Notes under the pieces: model-generated
Database searches by the model: none
What the model saw: only the letters and a program-made list of their open reading frames with translations
Told to the model about the DNA's origin: nothing
Source of the DNA: Candidatus Poribacteria bacterium
GTDB taxonomy: Bacteria; Poribacteria; DTPJ01; WJIO01
Assembly (NCBI GenBank): GCA_014730235.1
Contig: WJIO01000067.1
Span: 1 to 21,649 of the forward strand
Direction of reading: 5' to 3'
Length of the DNA stretch: 21,649 nt
Position numbers and translations under genes: made by a program
In this document: in pieces, positions 15,593-21,649 of the stretch
How positions within the stretch are numbered: the stretch's first letter is position 1
Layout: each line of letters begins with the position of its first letter

Positions 15593-17593
15593 TTACTTTT
15601 TTTGCAAACTTCCAGAGTCTGCAACGGTTATGTAAGTATGTTCTTTTCTAAATGGTCGAAACTCTTCTCCTCCACCTTCATAAAATTTGGTGAAGAACTC
15701 GACAAACTGAAGCCTCGCAGTGTGGATAAATCCACCGAGAGCGTTTATGACCAGGTTGAATATGTGTCCGCCTATTAATATACCAATGGCAACCACCTTG
15801 CCAATAGCGCTTCCCCACATCATACCAGCCATTGTATTTATAACACTGGCAATAATACCAGTTGCTAGACCCAAAGCGAAAAGCCTCAGGTAAGAAAGAA
15901 TATCACCAGCAGTTCCGGTAAGTTTGCTGTATAGTTCAAATCCTCCGGTACCTAAACGGGCTACGGGGTTACTGCTTTCTCTTCCGGCAAATCCAATAAT
16001 TACAACTACAGAGATGAGTAATATAACCAACACAGCCAAGGTAGGAGTATTTAAACCAGCAGACATATAGAGAGCGACAACAACTGGTGTAAGTATCATA
16101 GCTAAAAGCCAGGGAAATTGATCAAGAAAAGCGGCGGCATAATCGCCGTCCCTGATATCTACATACATCTTTACGAAATATCCAAACCAGACCTGGATAA
16201 ACCCTATAACCAGTATTGCAGCAAAGAATGTCATCTGGCCTGATCCCTGGGGATCTAAAATACGCACACTAAGCAGGAACGAAGGTAACCTGTCGGGTTT
16301 AATACCAAACCATCCACCGGTCAACGCCCCTACAACTATAGTTGCGATACCAGCGAAGATAAGAAGTCGAAATAAATTCTTAGTGCTTCCGGGGGCCATT
16401 TTTTTGGCCATGAAATATCCGAGAAGGGCGACAAGGAAACCATAACCCGCGTCAGTTATACATATTCCAAAGAAAAATGCAAAAAATGGAGCAATAAGGG
16501 GAGTGGGATCAATTTCCTTATAAGCCGGTATACCGTAAAGCCTGGTGACCATCTGGAAGGGATCGGCCGGGCCTTTAATTTCCAGATCAACAGGGGGTTG
16601 ATCTTCTTCGGTTGGTTCAGAAATTATAATTTCCAGTTCTTCATATTTACTGGTTAAATTGTTTTTCAGGTTATCGACATTGTTTTTTTGCACCCATCCT
16701 TCAATGGCAAAGGTGTGTTCTGTTTTTATAAAAGACTCTCTAACCTGTTCCTGGCTTAGAAGTTCAGACATATGGTCATATATGGCCATCAATTCAGTTC
16801 TGTGAACAGCCAGTTGAGTGCTTTTTTGAGATATTTCGTCTCTCTTTGAATTTAATTCTGCGAGTTCTTTATCAATTTCTTTAATTCGGTCAGCAACTGT
16901 ACCGGATGTTAGCGGAAGAGATGCCTGAGAAAAACCGTACCTGTTAAGAAGAGCATTTGCATCCTGTTCATCTTCCTTCAGATAGATAACCATGAAGTTA
17001 ATTTCGGTCTTGGTATCACCGATCTTATGAAAGGCCAGGTCAGCTTTTGAATTTTCGGCATCGGATATGAGAGTATCATATACAGCGGCAGGAATCACAC
17101 CAATATTTATAATAGTTTTTTCAGTCTGTTTAATATCCTCGATGGGTATATTTAAATTATCCCATGTGCTAAGATTTTCTCTATCGCTTCTGAGTCTTCC
17201 TTCCCGATTGGTTAAACCAGCGTATTCGTCTTCCAGCTCCTGACATTCATTGCATATATTTCGCCATTCTCCATGGGATACTTCTTTTGCAAGCTTTGAG
17301 TATTCCTGAGAAGAGAGGATTATGTTTCCTCCCATTAAACCAGCCAAAAGCCCTTTTTTTTCTTCAAAATCTGCCAGGTAATCTATAGCTGATTGTAAAC
17401 GGGACAAATCGTTTTGCATACCTCTTATAACATCCCGGACTTCTTCTTCCGGATGCGCTTCGGCAGCAGATTCGTCCTCTTCATTAGGGTTAATTATATG
17501 AATTATCTCCATATTCTGGAGATCTCTTACTAAGGGTGCGCGTTGCGAAGAGTGCGCGAAAATATGCACCTTCTGCATTGGGCTAACAGCCAT
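15593..17593 (-). CDS. ntpI: V/A-type ATPase subunit I/a (membrane stator, ion half-channels)
   Basis: A 666-residue subunit. Residues 1-360 form the cytoplasmic arm, with coiled-coil segments about 52-140 and 230-285. Residues about 365-620 hold roughly seven membrane helices. R570 in the SYLRLFALGLA motif corresponds to the essential Arg that interacts with the ring acid (SYLRLWALSLA in eukaryotic subunit a). The C-terminal FIHTARLQFVEFFTKFYEGGG is the usual ending. The ATG at 17593 follows the TAA of subunit H immediately; GGGAGGG lies about 12 bases upstream, so translation is probably coupled. Confidence 0.96.
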   Translation of the reverse strand: MAVSPMQKVHIFAHSSQRAPLVRDLQNMEIIHIINPNEEDESAAEAHPEEEVRDVIRGMQNDLSRLQSAIDYLADFEEKKGLLAGLMGGNIILSSQEYSKLAKEVSHGEWRNICNECQELEDEYAGLTNREGRLRSDRENLSTWDNLNIPIEDIKQTEKTIINIGVIPAAVYDTLISDAENSKADLAFHKIGDTKTEINFMVIYLKEDEQDANALLNRYGFSQASLPLTSGTVADRIKEIDKELAELNSKRDEISQKSTQLAVHRTELMAIYDHMSELLSQEQVRESFIKTEHTFAIEGWVQKNNVDNLKNNLTSKYEELEIIISEPTEEDQPPVDLEIKGPADPFQMVTRLYGIPAYKEIDPTPLIAPFFAFFFGICITDAGYGFLVALLGYFMAKKMAPGSTKNLFRLLIFAGIATIVVGALTGGWFGIKPDRLPSFLLSVRILDPQGSGQMTFFAAILVIGFIQVWFGYFVKMYVDIRDGDYAAAFLDQFPWLLAMILTPVVVALYMSAGLNTPTLAVLVILLISVVVIIGFAGRESSNPVARLGTGGFELYSKLTGTAGDILSYLRLFALGLATGIIASVINTMAGMMWGSAIGKVVAIGILIGGHIFNLVINALGGFIHTARLQFVEFFTKFYEGGGEEFRPFRKEHTYITVADSGSLQKK

Positions 17594-17905
17594 TTATCCG
17601 ATTACCCTCCCAATGATGAAAGAAGCAGCCTTTGACATATTATTCTGTGCTGTATCTTGGATTTGATTTGTTTCGGCTTCGTTTTCTTTTTTGAGTTTTT
17701 GAACAACTTTTGCGGCTTCATCCTCGGCATTTTTCATGAGGATTTTGTTTTGTTCCGCTGCTTGCTCCTTTGCTTTCTCAGCTATCTGGCCAGATTTGTT
17801 TCTGGCTTCTCTCAGAATTCTGTCAGATTCGGCTTGAGCTTCCTTTATTTTGTTTCTCGCATCTTCTTCAGCCTGCTTAATTTTTTCTATTGGTCCACCT
17901 ACCAA
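17594..17905 (-). CDS. V/A-type ATPase subunit H/G (peripheral stalk coiled-coil)
   Basis: A 103-residue, highly charged helix (residues ~5-90) rich in Ala, Glu, Lys and Gln, ending in AASFIIGRVIG. This fits the short stator-stalk partner of subunit E that opens bacterial A/V-ATPase operons (AtpH/NtpF-type in E. hirae naming). It starts at the TTG at 17905, seven bases after GGAGG. It is the first gene of the operon and has the promoter about 65 bases upstream. Sequence identity within this family is low, so the call rests on composition, length and position. Confidence 0.85.
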   Translation of the reverse strand: MVGGPIEKIKQAEEDARNKIKEAQAESDRILREARNKSGQIAEKAKEQAAEQNKILMKNAEDEAAKVVQKLKKENEAETNQIQDTAQNNMSKAASFIIGRVIG

Positions 17906-17970
17906 TGCTTCACCTCCGAATACAAGAGATTTCTGGACTACTGATGATAGGATTCCTAAGTGACCCTATT

Positions 17971-17999
17971 ATTATGTCAATTTTCAAAAATTATGTCAA
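17971..17999 (-). promoter_or_regulatory. Promoter of the V-ATPase operon
   Basis: On the minus strand TTGACA (17999-17994) and CATAAT (17976-17971) are separated by 17 bases, a near-consensus sigma-70 promoter. They lie in the 113-base gap between ribH and the first ATPase gene. The decamer TTGACATAAT occurs twice as direct repeats, 19 bases apart (17999-17990 and 17980-17971), so the second copy supplies the -10 box. No terminator was seen after ribH, so some readthrough from the riboflavin operon is possible. Confidence 0.8.
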
Positions 18000-18018
18000 G
18001 GCCTATCTTGGATAACAA

Positions 18019-18483
18019 TTACATAGATTTAAAGAGGTTGGCCATTTCAATAGCAGTCACAGCGGCTTCTGCGCCTTTATTGCCGGCTTTTGTGCCAGCT
18101 CGCTCAATAGCCTGTTCTATGGTGTCAGTGGTAATAACTCCGAAGATCACAGGCATGCCAGTTTTTAATCCTACCTGGGCTATTCCCTTTGAAGCTTCTG
18201 CTGCTATATAATCAAAATGGGGTGTTGCGCCTCTTATTACAGCCCCAAGGCATATAACCGCATCATACCTGTCGCTGGAAGCCATTTTCTGGGCAGCCAG
18301 CGGTATTTCAAAAGAACCGGGAACCCATGCTATTTCTATGTCTTCTTCTTTAACTCCATGCCGATTCAGGGCATCAATTGCCCCGCTCATGAGTTTTGAT
18401 GTTATAAATTCATTGAAACGGCTGTTCACAATACCAATTTTGAGACCTGTGCCTATTAAATTTCCCTGATAAACTTTAGCCAT
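18019..18483 (-). CDS. ribH: 6,7-dimethyl-8-ribityllumazine synthase
   Basis: A 154-residue enzyme that condenses 3,4-dihydroxy-2-butanone 4-phosphate with the ribityl-aminouracil to give lumazine, the penultimate step of riboflavin synthesis. It normally forms icosahedral 60-mers or pentamers. Signatures are [38 protein letters not shown] with the catalytic His, and [27 protein letters not shown]. An upstream in-frame ATG would give 183 residues. The ATG at 18483 is chosen because GAGGAG lies just before it and the family starts at this point. It overlaps ribBA by 8 bases (ATGGCTAA). Confidence 0.96.
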   Translation of the reverse strand: MAKVYQGNLIGTGLKIGIVNSRFNEFITSKLMSGAIDALNRHGVKEEDIEIAWVPGSFEIPLAAQKMASSDRYDAVICLGAVIRGATPHFDYIAAEASKGIAQVGLKTGMPVIFGVITTDTIEQAIERAGTKAGNKGAEAAVTAIEMANLFKSM

Positions 18484-19705
18484 TCTTTGCCTTCTCCTCT
18501 TCATATTTCCAGTTAAGCAGATGCCCAAGTTTTCTTCTTTTTGTATCCAGATATTCGATATTATTTTCACAAGGCGGGATTTCCAGGGGTACTCGCTCTT
18601 TTATTTCAAGGCCATAACCGGCCAGGGCGGCAATTTTGCGCGGGTTATTTGTGATTAGCTTTATTTTATGCAAACCCAGACCAACAAGAATTTGTGCCCC
18701 AACGCCGTAATCCCTTAGATCATCTTTAAAGCCAAGTTTTTCATTGGCTTCAACAGTATCCAATCCGGTATCCTGAAGCATATATGCTTTCATTTTATTT
18801 ATCAATCCAATGCCCCGGCCTTCCTGGTGCATATAGATTAAAACCCCTTTGCCCTCTTCCTGAATCATCTTCATTGCCTGTTCCAGTTGGTTACCGCAGT
18901 CACATCGCAATGAACCGAATGTATCCCCGGTCAGACATTGGGAATGTACCCTTACCAGCGTTGGTTCGTCTTTTGACAGATCTCCTGTAGTTAATGCAAC
19001 ATGAGTTTCACAGTCGATCAGACATTCGTAGGCGTGGATCTGGAATTCACCGTATTTTGTGGGTAATTGAGCTGTGGCAACATGTTTTACAAGCTTTTCG
19101 GTCTTTCTGCGATATTGGATGAGGTCGGCTACAGTAACGATCTTAAGATTGTGCTTTTCGGCAAATTTTAACAGATCCGGCACTCTGGCCATTGTACCAT
19201 CATCGTTCATTATCTCACATATTACACCAGCGGGGTATAACCCAGCAAGTTTTGCCAGATCAACAGCGGCTTCAGTATGTCCAGCGCGAACGAGAACGCC
19301 GCCTTCTCTGGCTCTAAGGGGGAATATGTGTCCGGGTCGCATAAAATCCTCAGGCGTTGTATTTGGATCAATAAGCAGACTTATAGTGTGGGCTCTATCA
19401 TGAGCAGAAATACCTGTTGATATTTTATCCTTTGCGTCTATGGAAACGGTATAGGCAGTGCTGAGATGCGAGGTGTTATCTATCACCATAGGATAGATTT
19501 TAAGCTCATCAAGTCTTTCGCCTGTTGCAGGAAGGCATATAAGTCCGCGGCCATATTTTGCCATGAAGTTGATGGCTTCGGGAGTTACCTTTTCCGCAGC
19601 CATTACCAGATCACCTTCATTCTCCCTGTCTTCATCGTCCACAATTACTATTATCTCACCATTTTTAAATGTCTCTATGGCTTCTTTTATAGTGTTAAAT
19701 TTCAT
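18476..19705 (-). CDS. ribBA: Bifunctional DHBP synthase / GTP cyclohydrolase II
   Basis: A 409-residue two-domain enzyme feeding both branches of riboflavin synthesis. The N-terminal half (1-200) makes 3,4-dihydroxy-2-butanone 4-phosphate from ribulose 5-phosphate, with [26 protein letters not shown] and [13 protein letters not shown]. The C-terminal half (205-400) opens GTP, with the zinc motif [17 protein letters not shown] (C-x10-C-x-C) and [21 protein letters not shown] at 19714 is in frame, but AGGTGA right there serves as the ribosome binding site for the ATG at 19705. The two domains appear intact. Confidence 0.97.
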   Translation of the reverse strand: MKFNTIKEAIETFKNGEIIVIVDDEDRENEGDLVMAAEKVTPEAINFMAKYGRGLICLPATGERLDELKIYPMVIDNTSHLSTAYTVSIDAKDKISTGISAHDRAHTISLLIDPNTTPEDFMRPGHIFPLRAREGGVLVRAGHTEAAVDLAKLAGLYPAGVICEIMNDDGTMARVPDLLKFAEKHNLKIVTVADLIQYRRKTEKLVKHVATAQLPTKYGEFQIHAYECLIDCETHVALTTGDLSKDEPTLVRVHSQCLTGDTFGSLRCDCGNQLEQAMKMIQEEGKGVLIYMHQEGRGIGLINKMKAYMLQDTGLDTVEANEKLGFKDDLRDYGVGAQILVGLGLHKIKLITNNPRKIAALAGYGLEIKERVPLEIPPCENNIEYLDTKRRKLGHLLNWKYEEEKAKNG

Positions 19706-19728
19706 TTTTATCACCTGAATGAATAATC

Positions 19729-20379
19729 TTATAAAAATCCATGATTTCTTAAAAAATCCTCACTGAGATTACTGGATGATACATTTTCGTCCTGGAAATA
19801 CATAAGACGTTCAACATATCTGGCTATCATATCCACCTCGATATTAACACTGTCGCCAATATTCTTTAATCCCAGAATTGTACTTTCTTTGGTGAAGGGT
19901 ATAAGCCAAACCTCAAAGGCTGAATCAGAACAAGCGGTTACAGTAAGACTTGTACCGTCAACGCATACCGAACCTTTGACAGCTATATATCTGTTAAGAG
20001 ATGAGGATACCTTTACAGCCATAACAGTTGCTATATCTTCCTGTCTTAAACCAGTAATAGTACCAACTCCATCCACATGACCTGCCACTATATGACCACC
20101 CATCCTGTCAATTGGGCGCAGGGAACGTTCCAGATTAACCTTATCACCTGCCTTAAGCTGTCCCAAGGTGGTTCGGAGCATGGTTTCGGTCATTGCATCT
20201 GCGGTAAATCCCTTTTTATCCAAAGCAGTTACCGTCAGGCATGTGCCATTGACGGCTATACTATCACCCTCTTTGCAATCATCAATTACTTTTTGGGCAT
20301 GGATGGTCAGTTTGCAGGATTTTTCAGACCGGTCTATGCGATATATTGTGCCAATTTCCTCTACGATTCCTGTAAACAT
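19729..20379 (-). CDS. ribE: Riboflavin synthase, alpha chain
   Basis: A 216-residue enzyme that dismutates two molecules of lumazine to riboflavin. It has two homologous barrels: [12 protein letters not shown] with VNGTCLTV in the first, and [15 protein letters not shown] with VDGTSLTV in the second. The C-terminal helix that mediates trimerisation follows. Its ATG overlaps the ribD stop by one base (TAATG), a typical coupled arrangement. Confidence 0.96.
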   Translation of the reverse strand: MFTGIVEEIGTIYRIDRSEKSCKLTIHAQKVIDDCKEGDSIAVNGTCLTVTALDKKGFTADAMTETMLRTTLGQLKAGDKVNLERSLRPIDRMGGHIVAGHVDGVGTITGLRQEDIATVMAVKVSSSLNRYIAVKGSVCVDGTSLTVTACSDSAFEVWLIPFTKESTILGLKNIGDSVNIEVDMIARYVERLMYFQDENVSSSNLSEDFLRNHGFL

Positions 20380-21488
20380 TAATCTTTACCTCTGAAATAT
20401 CCGGTAATAAATATGTCTGCACCAATGGACTCAAACACCATGTCTCTAATCAAAATGGCATCGGATAGCTTTTCAATCCCTGTATCACCAATAGGTCCAG
20501 GCGCGGTGGTGCCTCCTACTATTTTTGGTGCTATAAAGATCATAATCCGGTCAGCCAGTTCTGCCTTTATAATAGAAGCATTTACCCGGGCACCACCTTC
20601 GACCAGAAGACTCGTTATATCCATCCCACCCAGCTTATCCATTAAAGCATTTAGATCAATTCTTCCATCAATAGATGGTAATATCATCACTTCCGCATAT
20701 TTTCTAATTTCATCAAGTTTCCGTTCGGATACCTGAGATGTAACGGCTATTATAGTCTTTGCATTGGAATCCAGGTGAAGCACCCTGGATTCCAATGGTA
20801 TATGGCCTTTGCTGTCCAGGATAATTCTTATTGGGTCTTTACCATTACCGTCAGGAAGCCGGGTAGTAAGGGATGGATCATCTTTTAACACAGTGCCAAT
20901 GCCCACCATGATGGCATCAACCTCATCCCGGATTCGGTGAACAATGTTTCGGGATTCTTCACAGGATATCCAGCGGGATTCACCGGTGCATGTGGCTATT
21001 TTACCATCCAGAGTCATGGCGGTTTTTATGGTAATAAAAGGTCTGCCTGTGGTTATGTGCTTGATAAAGACTTCATTAAGCCTTTGAGCTTCTTTTTCCA
21101 TAATACCGGATTTCACCAGCAAGCCGTGCTCCTGAAGTATTTGTCTGCCTCTTCCACTGACTCTGGGATTTGGGTCTTCCATAGCCATAACTACTCTAGA
21201 TAAACCCGCCTTGATTATGGCTTCAGTGCATGGCCCGGTACGACCTTGATGGGAACATGGTTCAAGACTTACATACATGGTAGAACCTTTGGCCAGTTCA
21301 CCGGCATCATCAATGGCATGAATTTCTGCATGGGGTGTACCGGCTTTACGATGATAGCCCTGTCCCACGATTTTGTCATCCCTTACTATCACTGCGCCAA
21401 CCATAGGGTTTGGACTTGTGCGTCCTCTGGCTTTTTCCGCCAGTTCAAGGGCAAGCTGCATGTATTCTTTATCTTTAAATTTGGACAT
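20379..21488 (-). CDS. ribD: Bifunctional diaminohydroxyphosphoribosylaminopyrimidine deaminase / reductase
   Basis: A 369-residue enzyme for the second and third steps of riboflavin synthesis. The N-terminal deaminase (1-145) has TSPNPMVGAVIV and the zinc ligands H53-A-E55, C78 and C87 in PCSHQGRTGPC. The C-terminal NADPH reductase (150-369) has TLDGKIA, DAIMVGIGTVLKDDPSLTTR and LLVEGGARVNASI. The ATG at 21488 fits the family start, but it follows directly after the T-run of the riboswitch terminator and has no clear Shine-Dalgarno site. First gene of the operon. Confidence 0.96.
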   Translation of the reverse strand: MSKFKDKEYMQLALELAEKARGRTSPNPMVGAVIVRDDKIVGQGYHRKAGTPHAEIHAIDDAGELAKGSTMYVSLEPCSHQGRTGPCTEAIIKAGLSRVVMAMEDPNPRVSGRGRQILQEHGLLVKSGIMEKEAQRLNEVFIKHITTGRPFITIKTAMTLDGKIATCTGESRWISCEESRNIVHRIRDEVDAIMVGIGTVLKDDPSLTTRLPDGNGKDPIRIILDSKGHIPLESRVLHLDSNAKTIIAVTSQVSERKLDEIRKYAEVMILPSIDGRIDLNALMDKLGGMDITSLLVEGGARVNASIIKAELADRIMIFIAPKIVGGTTAPGPIGDTGIEKLSDAILIRDMVFESIGADIFITGYFRGKD

Positions 21489-21520
21489 AAAAAAACCCGA
21501 AGAAATGTCTTCGGGTTTTT
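21489..21520 (-). terminator. Riboswitch-controlled terminator directly before ribD
   Basis: On the minus strand CCCGAAGA and TCTTCGGG pair around a 4-base loop, extended by A5/T5, and run into seven T that end exactly at the ribD ATG. It lies 20 bases downstream of the FMN aptamer and is therefore the expected OFF-state expression platform. Confidence 0.9.
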
Positions 21521-21540
21521 AGTATATTAATTCAAAAAGG

Positions 21541-21649
21541 TCTTCTTCCATCCAGACTTTACTGTCGGCCCCGGAAACTCGCCGGGTCAGTCCCACACTA
21601 TGGCGGGAGTCGCGGGCTTTAACCGCCGGTCAGGAATTTGCCTTTGCAG
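21541..21649 (-). promoter_or_regulatory. FMN riboswitch (RFN element) aptamer, 5' edge outside window
   Basis: The minus strand reads AAATTCCTGACCGGCGGT, AAAGCCCGCGA, CCGGGGCCGACAG and ends with GTCTGGATGGAAGAAGA. These are the highly conserved blocks of the FMN-sensing RFN element. P2 to P6 can be placed, but the 5' strand of P1 and the promoter lie beyond base 21649. FMN binding is expected to favour the terminator before ribD and shut off ribD-E-BA-H. Confidence 0.96.

Noticed and set aside
18484-18570. Longer ribH start upstream of 18483
   Set aside because: The extra residues are basic and out of family, and they overlap ribBA further; the strong GAGGAG site lies directly before the ATG at 18483.

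Overview
The window looks like a chromosomal segment of an anaerobic bacterium, probably low-to-mid GC and Clostridia-like. The reasons are a bacterial A/V-type ATPase operon, a ribD-ribE-ribBA-ribH operon behind an FMN riboswitch, strong purine-rich ribosome binding sites, several TTG starts and near-consensus sigma-A/sigma-70 promoters. Other anaerobic phyla that carry A/V-ATPases cannot be excluded. No plasmid, phage, CRISPR, rRNA or tRNA signature was seen.

Left part (1-4274, plus strand): the 3' end of a biotin carboxylase gene (accC), then an 884-residue exported protein with four prealbumin-like repeats and a TolB-like propeller, then a small DEDDy-type 3'-5' exonuclease. The three genes are closely spaced and probably co-transcribed. 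Middle (4275-8841): a minus-strand XRE regulator diverges from plus-strand argG. Their 465-bp intergenic region holds a palindromic candidate operator, a 214-bp foldback (MITE-like) element with terminal inverted repeats and an apparent 7-bp target duplication, and a perfect-consensus argG promoter overlapped by an inverted repeat. A secreted GH30-type glycosidase on the minus strand faces argG.

Right part (8842-21649, minus strand): nine V-ATPase genes in transcription order H-I-K-E-C-F-A-B-D. They start from their own promoter just behind ribH and end in a 56-bp perfectly palindromic terminator. The proteolipid has the Na+-site residue pattern known from Enterococcus hirae NtpK, so a sodium-coupled enzyme is predicted. 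Upstream of it lies the riboflavin operon, controlled by an FMN riboswitch whose 5' edge runs off the window. The riboswitch terminator ends directly at the ribD start codon.

No multi-gene system that is clearly undescribed was found. The most unusual items are the foldback element between the XRE gene and argG, the exact heptamer array interrupting the ATPase operon, the hairpins bracketing the proteolipid gene, the Asp-rich repeat/propeller protein, and the XRE regulator with its uncharacterised C-terminal domain.
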